Below, piece by piece: positions 23,449 to 29,850 of a DNA stretch of 43,309 nt. The position numbers were made by a program, and so were the translations under genes. This DNA comes from a virus, in the IMG/VR virus record IMGVR_UViG_3300012170_000002, positions 1 through 43,309 of that record; one strand, given 5' to 3'. Position 1 is the stretch's first letter; each line of letters begins with the position of its first letter. A model generated the notes under the pieces. The model searched no databases. It was not told the origin of the DNA and worked only from the letters and a program-made list of their open reading frames with translations.

Positions 23449-23786
23449 AAATTTCTCAGTTTTCTTCTCATTAATTTTACTTTCACTTCAGGAGGTTCCT
23501 CAAGATATTCAAACTTATATCTTGGTTTCATAGTTCTTATAAAAGTAGCATGTGAAGTCTTAAGGAAAGAAAGATATTTTTTCTTGTCTCCGTATTCATC
23601 ATGCTCTTTTCTGTTTACGGCCATAATATTTTCGATATGATTAATTTCCGGATTATTTGTTCCTCCCATTCCTTTATTTTTGATATGGTGTATTTCAGTG
23701 GCTAAACGAAAGTTTAGTTCACTTGGAACAAAATCTCCTGGTGCATACCCAAAAAAGACGAAATATATTTTAGTATGTCTTTGCAT
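23430..23786 (-). CDS. HNH endonuclease, 118 aa
   Basis: The core is EIHHIKNKGMGG at residues 31-42, followed by ENIMAVNRKEHDEYG at 52-66. This gives the HH pair (H33, H34), the middle Asn N53 and the final His H62 of the HNH beta-beta-alpha-metal fold. There is no CxxC zinc pair. Small phage HNH proteins of this size are homing-like or packaging-associated nickases. Here the gene sits at the end of the leftward accessory block, next to the tail fibre, away from any terminase, so a free-standing homing type seems more likely. Its 3' end lies inside the terminator stem. Confidence 0.85.
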   Translation of the reverse strand: MQRHTKIYFVFFGYAPGDFVPSELNFRLATEIHHIKNKGMGGTNNPEINHIENIMAVNRKEHDEYGDKKKYLSFLKTSHATFIRTMKPRYKFEYLEEPPEVKVKLMRRKLRNLKAAQP

Positions 23787-23804
23787 GATACATCATATTA
23801 ATTT

Positions 23805-24518
23805 TTAATATTTTGTGTATGTAAAATATTTGATATTAAAATCAGAGTATTCAGTATGACCTTTTGGTGCTACATTTCTAATCATGTTGTTAATCACAAG
23901 ATTCATAGAGTATTCGTTTAAATAATCCATGGTAGATTTATTCGTAACGGTTCTAACAAGCTTATCATTATAAAAAAATTTTAGGCTGTCTTTTCTCCAT
24001 TCCAAAGCATATATCATATGCGTTTTATTCGGTGATTTAAAGCCAATCCAATGATCTCGTGCCGGTGGTGTATGTACGTAGTTTCCTCTGGTGTGAACAT
24101 TTGATTCAATGTTGTAAAGCGAGGGATTGTTAATGCTTGGCCTAAAGTACCCAAAATGTTTAGAAGAATAGGCTTCGAATATATCAATTTCAGGAGGCCA
24201 ATCCCCCCACGCCCACAACCAAAATGCCGGCCATAACCAACGGCCTTCAGGGAGCCTTGCTTTTATTTCAAACCTTCCCCACGTAAAGTGTTTTAAACAA
24301 GAAATAAGACCAACAGCATTAATAGATTTTACTTTCTTCCCATCTATCTCAAATATTTTAGGTTTCCATTGAGTTAATAGGCTTATAGAACCATCTGGCC
24401 TGAGTATAACAGAATTCTTATCATAATACGCCTGTCTTTTTTCTTTGTGTATCTGACCCCAACGTTCTTGTGTCAACCATTCATATCCACACCACTGAAA
24501 TGTTTTTCTTAATGACAT
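23805..24518 (-). CDS. GH16-type glycoside hydrolase, 237 aa
   Basis: The strand run WGRFEIKARLPEGRWLWPAF is typical of the GH16 jelly-roll substrate cleft. It is followed by PPEIDIFEA with the GH16 catalytic pattern E-x-D-x-x-E: E110 nucleophile, D112 helper, E115 acid/base. NVHTRGNY, ALEWRKDSLKFFYNDKLV and a final beta strand complete the usual fold. GH16 enzymes cut beta-1,3/1,4 glucans or galactans. There is no signal peptide, so it would leave the cell only at lysis or on a particle. Possible roles are a capsule/exopolysaccharide depolymerase or help in lysis. It overlaps the upstream gene's end by 10 bp, so it is part of the leftward operon. Confidence 0.82.
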   Translation of the reverse strand: MSLRKTFQWCGYEWLTQERWGQIHKEKRQAYYDKNSVILRPDGSISLLTQWKPKIFEIDGKKVKSINAVGLISCLKHFTWGRFEIKARLPEGRWLWPAFWLWAWGDWPPEIDIFEAYSSKHFGYFRPSINNPSLYNIESNVHTRGNYVHTPPARDHWIGFKSPNKTHMIYALEWRKDSLKFFYNDKLVRTVTNKSTMDYLNEYSMNLVINNMIRNVAPKGHTEYSDFNIKYFTYTKY

Positions 24519-24862
24519 TTTTTAATTTCGTTATCTATGATTGTTAATATTTCATTTCCTCCTTTGTCATAAACTCCAATTTCACCAATGAACAATCCGC
24601 TATCTGAAAACTTGGTTTCGGATGGTAATTCATAAGTTCGTGTAGTGTGGGATATTATTTCGTAAACAATATCGCCAAACAACACTACGTTAATATATGT
24701 ACCTTCTATTTCAAATTCTTCATTAATATTTACTGAAACGCTGCCTTCAAAGTCTTCATAGTTTATTAATTCAATGATGCCTGAATAGTTGAAGCTTAAT
24801 ATTTCTTCAATCTTTTTAATTACCAATTCTTTAAGATTGTCTGGTAAATTCATGTTTTTCAT
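24509..24862 (-). CDS. Hypothetical acidic protein, 117 aa
   Basis: No family is recognised. It is an acidic alpha/beta protein with an N-terminal helix (NLKELVIKKIEEILSF) and beta strands rich in Ile, Val and Glu (GSVSVNINEEFEIEGTYINV). There are no cysteines apart from one near the C-terminus and no membrane segment. It overlaps the KilA-N gene stop by 4 bp (ATGA type) and the GH16 start by 10 bp, so the three are translated as a coupled set. Confidence 0.75.
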   Translation of the reverse strand: MKNMNLPDNLKELVIKKIEEILSFNYSGIIELINYEDFEGSVSVNINEEFEIEGTYINVVLFGDIVYEIISHTTRTYELPSETKFSDSGLFIGEIGVYDKGGNEILTIIDNEIKKCH

Positions 24863-25632
24863 AATAATGCTTTTTTTTCGTTAATAAATAATCGTCCTTT
24901 TTCAGTCCATACGGTTTGCATCCTGGTTCTTTCATTCCCTTCGGTATCTGTAAAAACAAACGTTTTAGTTTTTGTCAGACTCTTATTTTGATACTTGTGG
25001 TACAGTAACCAAGTTTTGTTTTGTTTGTATTGAACGCCTAATTTGTTAAGTTTTTTGTTAAGTGTAACAGCACTCATCCCTAACTCCTTTGCAATCTGGT
25101 TTGTGTTATAAGTGCTATTACTCTGAAGAACGTTTTCATAATATTTGACTTTTGGAGCAGCTATTTGAAGCTCTTTTTGTTGTAGTTTGGTTTGAGTTTC
25201 AATCTGTTGTTTTTGCTCGTAAACATCAGCCCATGCTCGAGCAGCTTCAACAGGATTTTTAAAATCCGGCAATCCTTGGAAAGTTGTAGCGCCTGTTGTC
25301 ATTAACTCTTTGATTCTTTGATTGCACCAAATTGCAAAAGTTGGGGAGAGCCAACGTGCAAATTCTAAAGCTACGTCTTCATGAAACCAAGTTCCGCCAC
25401 CATTTTCAGGGCCTCCCATCACTGTCCTAACTAACTGGTTATCAGGTGTGTCCGGAAATCGGATACTACTCAAACTCTCTAAGAATGAGGTAGTTGAGGA
25501 TAATTCTAACCATTTACTTGGACGCTTACCAAAAATTTCTGCCATTTGCGTAGCGTTTACCATTGTGTCACCATTCCCTAATTGGAAGGTAATTTCATTT
25601 TCATTGTATTCAAATTTTTTAATGTCTTTCAT
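24859..25632 (-). CDS. KilA-N domain antirepressor-like protein, 257 aa
   Basis: The N-terminal 115 residues match the KilA-N DNA-binding domain: MVNATQMAEIFGKRPSKWLE, GGGTWFHEDVALEFARWLSP and FAIWCNQRIKELMTTG are hallmark segments. A Gln-rich linker/coiled coil follows at about 140-165. The C-terminus (NTNQIAKELGMSAVTLNKKL, then KTKTFVFTDTEGNERTRMQT and WTEKGRLFI) is the KilAC-type winged helix often called phage antirepressor C-terminal domain. Such proteins regulate early phage genes or counter repressors. No repressor or integrase is visible here. A structured leader lies just upstream. Confidence 0.9.
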   Translation of the reverse strand: MKDIKKFEYNENEITFQLGNGDTMVNATQMAEIFGKRPSKWLELSSTTSFLESLSSIRFPDTPDNQLVRTVMGGPENGGGTWFHEDVALEFARWLSPTFAIWCNQRIKELMTTGATTFQGLPDFKNPVEAARAWADVYEQKQQIETQTKLQQKELQIAAPKVKYYENVLQSNSTYNTNQIAKELGMSAVTLNKKLNKLGVQYKQNKTWLLYHKYQNKSLTKTKTFVFTDTEGNERTRMQTVWTEKGRLFINEKKALL

Positions 25633-25670
25633 TTCATTCTATTTAAGTTTTATTTGTTAATTAAAATAAA

Positions 25671-25766
25671 CAAGTGGGCTTTCAGTAGCGATTTTCTTCC
25701 TTCGGATGTGCATCCTTTTCAGAGTCTTTCTACCTACTATATATCTGCACAGATACGCCCACCAGT
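25671..25766 (-). promoter_or_regulatory. Structured leader RNA candidate upstream of the KilA-N gene
   Basis: Read on the - strand, the stretch folds as a nested set of pairings. GTGGGC at 25762-25757 pairs with GCCCAC at 25680-25675. Just inside, TATCTG and CAGATA form a 6-bp hairpin. AGTAG and CTACT pair across the middle, and GGAT-GCAC-ATCC makes an inner hairpin. It lies in the 222-bp gap between the KilA-N start and the next upstream gene, so it would be in the 5' untranslated region. The class is not recognised. Confidence 0.35.
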
Positions 25767-25812
25767 ATATAATTTAGTTAGCAGAAATAGGGGTGATGCT
25801 CTTTGATTAAAC

Positions 25813-25881
25813 ATTCGTGATGAAAAAAATAAAAGAAAAACATCACCTGCATTTTTAGTAAATCAAATCAACATCTTTTTC
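25813..25881. repeat. Direct repeat, copy 1 (shared gene tail and downstream flank)
   Basis: A 33-base run at 25849-25881 is identical to 29159-29191, and a 16-base run at 25813-25828 is identical to 29128-29143. The first encodes the C-terminal KDVDLIY and stop of the split gene; the second lies just beyond the stop. Similarity at protein level continues for about 50 residues into the gene. Confidence 0.85.
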
Positions 25882-26436
25882 ATTTTCGGAAAAATACTTC
25901 TGCAAGTAATCCTTACCATACAAATTCAATGTTTGTGGACTTACTTTAAATTTCCATTTCTTACCGCTTGGTGTCGATTGTGGATATTCTTCCCATTTAC
26001 CACCTATGAAAGTTTTACCATCGCTATATTTACTTTCATTGCTGAATGTAATATGGTTTGGCTTCTTGTAGGTATCAGGCAAATGTCCTGTTTGTGGGTC
26101 AAATTTAAGCTTTCCAGCCTTGATGTCTTTCCAAGCACCTTGTAAGTCGTAAGAACCCATTTCATAAAGAACATTATCTTGTCATTTATATTTGTCGTTA
26201 GCCCATTTGTAGTATTCATCAAATTCAGGCTGTGTTAATCCTGTATTATAATTTGACACATACTTTAATGATGGGTCTTTAGCCCTTTCATTTCTGATTT
26301 TATCAGTCAAAGAAAGTTGTAGAAGTTTAGCAGGTTCTTCTCTCAATTGGGTAGTATATTGTTTACCGTTAAAAGCAAATTGTGCTAATCCTTGTTTTCT
26401 TGCATTCGCAAATGCAATTTCAAATTCTGTTGGCAT
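25855..26436 (-). pseudogene. Phage protein gene interrupted by one in-frame TGA
   Basis: Two open stretches of 84 and 101 codons are in the same frame. They are separated only by a TGA at 26184-26182 and seven sense codons, so they make one 193-codon gene with an internal stop. The upstream half begins MPTEFEIAFANARKQGLAQF and ends ANDKYK. After the stop, QDNVLYEMGSYDLQGAW continues. The second half carries GHLPDTYKKPNHITFSNES, a motif I recall from many phage structural or polyvalent proteins of unknown function, and ends FSENEKDVDLIY. Either a nonsense mutation has split the gene or the TGA is read through; the next base is C, a context known to terminate weakly. Its last codons recur in a second copy at 29165. 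Confidence 0.7.
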
Positions 26437-26912
26437 TATTTTTTATTTTTAAATTGTTTAATTAAGTCCCACGCTTCTTTTTTTTTTATTTTTTCTTTAG
26501 TGCTTCGATTGAAGTTAGATGGTGGGAATACCCTACTTCTGTTAACAGCACCTAACAAAAAGCGGGGGCGACCTGCCTCGTAGAAACATTTGTGGTTTAT
26601 TAAATTTCATATCTTCGTATTTAATTTTGTAGTTAATTCCCCGCCTTCTGTTAGCCGCAAACCGTTGTAAAAAACAACCGAAATCAGATATAATTCGTTT
26701 TAATTAATGTGCCCTCGCCTTCTCACCAGTTTCATTTCAGCGTGTAAAGTTTCGTTTAATTTTAGGTTATAAATTGTTTTTTCCATTTCGGTATATTTAT
26801 TAAATACTATTTTGTTATCCATAATTTTAAGTGTTAAATTGTGAATGATTTAAATATTGATCTTTTTTTAATTTACATGATTATTTTATTTTAAGTTTGT
26901 AATTCTAATTCG
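26437..26912. other. 476-bp stretch with one small ORF and possible gene remnants
   Basis: Apart from the small ORF at 26700-26822, there are two short leftward open frames without convincing starts. One ends in KKKEAWDLIKQFKNKK just before the split gene. The other contains AANRRRGINYKIKYEDMKF and ends at a TAA near 26532. Two similar blocks, CTTCTGTTA plus a C/A-rich tail, occur at about 26537 and 26646. The look is of decayed small genes, not of a regulatory array. Confidence 0.4.
26700..26822 (-). CDS. Possible 40-aa hypothetical protein
   Basis: ATG at 26822 to TAA at 26700 encodes a small basic protein with KTIYNLKLNETLHAEMKLV and a C-terminal RRRGHIN. Codon choice resembles the neighbouring genes, and no overlapping longer frame exists. 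No Shine-Dalgarno sequence is seen, which is normal for Bacteroidetes. No family is recognised; it could be a remnant. Confidence 0.35.
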   Translation of the reverse strand: MDNKIVFNKYTEMEKTIYNLKLNETLHAEMKLVRRRGHIN

Positions 26913-27407
26913 TTAGCTGCAACTACTATCATACCGTTCTAGACTAGCTATTGTGTCGTGAATTGCCCCTCCGTGAGAAAACAATCCTATTTTTTCAACG
27001 TGAAAACCTCTATTTTTGCCCATCGTATTTGAATGATACCCGAATGTAATAACTATTCCCCCTTTATTTAATACATTATGTATTTCATCTTTTAGTTGTT
27101 TGAATGGACTGCATCGGATACCTTTATACATCTCGATACTTTTCCGGTATGCATAAGGTGGGTCAAGCAATATAGTATCAAACTTTTCCCTTTTCCAAGT
27201 TCTTAACAATTTTAAAGCATCCATTCTATAATCAGCCAATGCTTCTGGGTCTAAATCATTTCTTACTTCATCAATGTTCAGCTTTGTTCTACCAGCAAAA
27301 AGGTTTAAAGTTCTTCCTTCGCAATTAAGCTCAACCCATTCCCTAATGTTTTTTACCGAAAAAGTATATCGGTGCAATGGGCATTTTATGTAATCAAATT
27401 TTATCAT
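26913..27407 (-). CDS. Small DNA methyltransferase (DPPY type), 164 aa
   Basis: LNLFAGRTKLN at residues 34-44 fits the AdoMet-binding motif I. DTILLDPPYAYRK at 77-89 contains the catalytic DPPY (82-85) of amino-methyltransferases acting on adenine N6 or cytosine N4. NKGGIVITFGYHSNTMG fits the strand after it. At 164 residues it is shorter than typical restriction-linked enzymes but similar to small phage methylases that mask the phage's own sites. No restriction partner is adjacent. The start overlaps the upstream HTH gene's stop by 4 bp, so it is co-translated. Confidence 0.8.
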   Translation of the reverse strand: MIKFDYIKCPLHRYTFSVKNIREWVELNCEGRTLNLFAGRTKLNIDEVRNDLDPEALADYRMDALKLLRTWKREKFDTILLDPPYAYRKSIEMYKGIRCSPFKQLKDEIHNVLNKGGIVITFGYHSNTMGKNRGFHVEKIGLFSHGGAIHDTIASLERYDSSCS

Positions 27408-27949
27408 TTCATTTTTTTGTTTCCAAATAAATTTTTTGATATTAATTTGTAATAAACATATTTTGCACCGAGGTATTCCGATAATGTTTTAATGTCTTTT
27501 TTGTATACTGGAATCTCGATATATTTCCTTACTTTTTTTATTGAATACCGGACAGAAGTTTCTTTGATCGAAAAAATATCGGCAATTTGTTTTCGTGATA
27601 ATCCATTGTGATAGTAGAGAAAGAATATTACTATTTGTTTAGAATACCCACAAATGCCTTTATTCTTTAATTGGAAAATATTTTCTCGCTTTATATTAAA
27701 ATAGTAAACAATAATGTCAATCGTCAGGTCTTTTCCTGATTTTCTGCTGAACTCTTGTAATAGTATTTCCTTTAAATCCGAAGGTGAGTGGATAGTATGG
27801 CCGTTAACAATGTAATTGGATATCATCGTCAATACGTTGTTCACAGGCACTTCATATGCTTTTGAGATAGCGTTAATAATATCATCCCAATTATTTACAG
27901 GAAGTGCTATTATTTTTTCGATAAATTCAATACTTTCTTTCTTTGACAT
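27404..27949 (-). CDS. HTH protein resembling DnaA domain IV, 181 aa
   Basis: Residues 102-144, YSKQIVIFFLYYHNGLSRKQ then IADIFSIKETSVRYSIKKV, have the helix pattern of the DnaA C-terminal DNA-binding domain: a helix, then L-S-x-x-x-I-A-x-x-F and T-S-V-x-x-x-I. No ATP-binding motif is present, so it is not a full initiator. The first 95 residues are helical and not recognised. Such stand-alone DnaA-IV-like proteins are known as phage DNA-binding regulators or origin-binding proteins. It overlaps the methylase gene by 4 bp and the nuclease gene by 40 bp. Confidence 0.6.
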   Translation of the reverse strand: MSKKESIEFIEKIIALPVNNWDDIINAISKAYEVPVNNVLTMISNYIVNGHTIHSPSDLKEILLQEFSRKSGKDLTIDIIVYYFNIKRENIFQLKNKGICGYSKQIVIFFLYYHNGLSRKQIADIFSIKETSVRYSIKKVRKYIEIPVYKKDIKTLSEYLGAKYVYYKLISKNLFGNKKMK

Positions 27950-28497
27950 AGGTATTCTTTTAGTAGTTTGATTTTAAAATTAATCTTACGGCGTCTTGTG
28001 CCATTGTTCGTCCAGATATATCGTGTCGGAATAAAAGTTTTTTTAAACAATTCAACAGGTTTAATCAATTGGACATAAATATCGTGTTTATTATATATCC
28101 ATTTTTGATTAAGCGTAAATGCTCTTGTCATGTTGTGCTGATCAAAGGAAGGTTTAATCTCAATAATACTTCTTGGTTTATCTACAAATTTAAACGCAGA
28201 GTTTGCAAGTATAAATGGAGTATTTTTTTCATTGAACCCTCCAATATAAGAAGTAAATATATCAGCAGCTATTTCATTCCAAACAATTGTGAAATCCGGA
28301 GTATAAATGTGTTTATGCAGCAGCGTGTGCGATAAAGGTTTTTGTTTTGTCTTAAGCTGTTCAAACATTTTTATTTCTTTTTTATCGGAAAGAGAAATAA
28401 CAGGGTGTTGAGGAATAATTTCTTCAACAAACCCTATTTTTTTTAAATCCTCTAAATACCAGTAAAAATATTTTTCTTCGTCGCTATCAAATGTCAT
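27910..28497 (-). CDS. PD-(D/E)XK-type nuclease, 195 aa
   Basis: The core is YTPDFTIVW at residues 65-73 and SIIEIKPSFD at 110-119. This gives the P-D(68)...E(113)-x-K(115) catalytic set, with FTLNQKWIYNKHDIYVQLI at 127-145 as the following helix and strand. The arrangement resembles phage endonucleases and TnsA-like folds, in which a short N-terminal helix (EEKYFYWYLEDLK) precedes the core. A role in Holliday junction cutting, host DNA breakdown or recombination is possible. It overlaps the HTH gene by 40 bp. Confidence 0.75.
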   Translation of the reverse strand: MTFDSDEEKYFYWYLEDLKKIGFVEEIIPQHPVISLSDKKEIKMFEQLKTKQKPLSHTLLHKHIYTPDFTIVWNEIAADIFTSYIGGFNEKNTPFILANSAFKFVDKPRSIIEIKPSFDQHNMTRAFTLNQKWIYNKHDIYVQLIKPVELFKKTFIPTRYIWTNNGTRRRKINFKIKLLKEYLCQRKKVLNLSKK

Positions 28498-28522
28498 GGC
28501 TTATGATTCAAGTGTTCTAAGA

Positions 28523-28539
28523 ATACCTTGGAAAGGTAT
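28523..28539. repeat. Small perfect hairpin between genes
   Basis: ATACCTT and AAGGTAT form a perfect 7-bp stem with a 3-base loop in the 52-bp gap between two leftward genes. Only a weak T run follows on either side, so it may be an operator or a weak terminator. Confidence 0.4.
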
Positions 28540-28549
28540 CTGTTTTACT

Positions 28550-28858
28550 TTAAAATAATTTTCCTTGCTCATACACTATTTCTTTTTCGTTAGTTATATC
28601 TTCTCTTCTTGGCTCTCGTTTATTTTTAAAGATAAAACGAATAAAACTTTCATACCCATATTTAGCTTGATAGGCAGCAACCCATTTGTTTGGATGATTT
28701 TGGCTCATGCCTATTACCCGTTGCCACATATGATATTGAAAAATTTTTTTTTTGCCATTAACAAGTACTGTGTATTCAGCATTGGCGATTGTGTTTCCTT
28801 TTACAGAAACAAGCTCAATATTTTGTCCGTCTTCAAGTTTAAATGATGTTATTACCAT
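28550..28858 (-). CDS. Hypothetical protein, 102 aa
   Basis: No family is recognised. The N-terminal half is beta-rich (NIELVSVKGNTIANAEYTVL), the middle is aromatic and helical (KIFQYHMWQRVIGMSQ), and the C-terminus is charged. It has no membrane segment. Its start lies inside the end of the upstream small membrane protein gene (7-bp overlap), which supports it being real and co-expressed. Confidence 0.7.
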   Translation of the reverse strand: MVITSFKLEDGQNIELVSVKGNTIANAEYTVLVNGKKKIFQYHMWQRVIGMSQNHPNKWVAAYQAKYGYESFIRFIFKNKREPRREDITNEKEIVYEQGKLF

Positions 28859-29100
28859 AAGATTATCAGATAAATTATAAGGTTCAATAATGCAATTACG
28901 ATGCTTAAAAGCACAAATTGTTTTAGCTTAATAACATGTCTTGCTTTTGATATACGATAAATTATTTTTTCATGTCCATTTATATACCTTCCTCGACGAT
29001 CTCTTTTTGGAACTATTTTAATAGTGAAATCATTATTAAATACAATAGCAAAAACAAAAAAAATAAATATTACAGTCGGTAAAAAACTAATTATCTCCAT
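28852..29100 (-). CDS. Small membrane protein with two transmembrane segments, 82 aa
   Basis: Two hydrophobic stretches, IISFLPTVIFIFFVFAIVF at residues 3-21 and FVLLSIVIALLNLIIYLIIL at 62-81, flank a strongly basic loop (KIVPKRDRRGRYINGHEK). The topology is hairpin-like. Holins and other phage inner-membrane proteins have this size and shape, but no holin family is recognised and no endolysin is beside it. The start is followed by overlapping translation of the next gene. Confidence 0.65.
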   Translation of the reverse strand: MEIISFLPTVIFIFFVFAIVFNNDFTIKIVPKRDRRGRYINGHEKIIYRISKARHVIKLKQFVLLSIVIALLNLIIYLIILW

Positions 29101-29127
29101 GATTTTTTCTTATTTCGTTAAACAATC

Positions 29128-29191
29128 ATTCGTGATGAAAAAATAAAAAACCCCACCCGCATTTTTAGTAAATCAAATCAACATCTTTTTC
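29128..29191. repeat. Direct repeat, copy 2 (shared gene tail and downstream flank)
   Basis: This matches the copy at 25813-25881 with exact runs of 33 and 16 bases. The copy here ends the frameshifted remnant at 29165, giving the same C-terminal residues and the same stop. Confidence 0.85.
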
Positions 29192-29395
29192 GTTTTCAGA
29201 GAAATACTTTTTCAGGTAGTCAGCACCGTATCTATCCAAAACTTGTTTGCTTGGTTTATAAAAAGACCTTTTTGTGTCAGCGTTTTGCCCCCATTCGCCT
29301 TCGCCAAGCCCGAAAACGTTGCCTACAATTAAAGAAAAACGGAATAAACAAAAATCTGTTTTTAGGTGTATCGCTAGTTTTTCTACTTCCGTATT
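29165..29395 (-). pseudogene. Remnant of a paralogue of the split phage gene, out of frame with its upstream part
   Basis: The leftward frame from a TGA at 29398-29396 to a TAA at 29165 has no start codon of its own. It reads GLGEGEWGQNADTKRSFY, then PSKQVLDRYGADYLKKYF and SENEKDVDLIY. The last 25 residues are nearly identical to the end of the split gene at 25855, and both share GxW, a Y-G-x-D-Y-L-x-K-Y-F block and the same tail. The gene at 29277-29669 overlaps it in another frame, so an indel near 29330 probably separated an original fused gene. Confidence 0.6.
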
Positions 29396-29669
29396 TCACT
29401 CTCATTTCTAATTCAATCAACTCTTTTGGTTTCGCTAACTCTCTATCAAGCTCACACCTTAATTCAATCATTTTTAATTCAAATTGTATCATATATGGTG
29501 GTTTTTCCCAATAAGGAAGGGATAGGTAGTGCATAGCAAAAGCATCTTCTTTTTCTTGTGCTTTATAGAAAGCATCGCACTGTTTGGGGTGTACTCTTTT
29601 TAATATTCGGTGGCTATTGCCGTTACTATCTACATACTCACCGTAAGATTTCTTATTTTCTCTTTTCAT
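29277..29669 (-). CDS. Hypothetical protein with an out-of-frame C-terminus, 130 aa
   Basis: The first about 100 residues look like a normal charged soluble protein (GEYVDSNGNSHRILKRVH, EKEDAFAMHYLSLPYW). The last 28 residues, rich in Arg and Phe, lie over the remnant frame at 29165-29395 and read like an off-frame product. A one-base shift near 29330 (at a TTTTTCTTT run on the coding strand) would continue instead into LIVGNVFGLGEGEWGQN. No family is recognised. Confidence 0.5.
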   Translation of the reverse strand: MKRENKKSYGEYVDSNGNSHRILKRVHPKQCDAFYKAQEKEDAFAMHYLSLPYWEKPPYMIQFELKMIELRCELDRELAKPKELIELEMRVKYGSRKTSDTPKNRFLFIPFFFNCRQRFRAWRRRMGAKR

Positions 29670-29710
29670 TTTTAATATAAATTATCGTTAATAACTGTGG
29701 GTAACACTGT

Positions 29711-29850
29711 GTGAACTACCCACACACTAAAAAGATGTGTGGGCTTCCTGTACAACGCATAGCCTAATGGCTTACGTTAGCGTACAAAGGGTTGTCCCTA
29801 ACCCCGAAATTTTTTATATTATACGCAGCGTTAAGGTCTCTATCTATTGA
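29711..29850 (-). ncRNA. Candidate omega (reRNA) guide scaffold at the tnpB right end
   Basis: TnpB nucleases use a guide RNA made from the 3' end of the tnpB transcript and the element's right end, with the guide read from flanking DNA. Here the RE hairpin (29717-29741) and TAGTTCAC sit 3' of tnpB on the coding strand. The guide would begin at 29710 on the - strand. The 5' limit given is a guess, and no expression evidence exists. Confidence 0.4.

Noticed and set aside
25673-25764. tRNA-like span with GTGGGC at one end and GCCCACCA at the other on the + strand
   Set aside because: No D-loop GG, anticodon arm or T-loop TTCGA pattern fits inside, and the spacing is wrong for a tRNA.
25671-25766. 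Cobalamin riboswitch
   Set aside because: Only CGCTACTGAAAGCCC is reminiscent; the B12 box and the other conserved core parts are missing.
29277-29395. Programmed frameshift joining the 130-aa gene to the DLIY tail
   Set aside because: The needed shift is +1 (or -2) at a T-rich run without a clear slippery heptamer or downstream structure; an indel is simpler.
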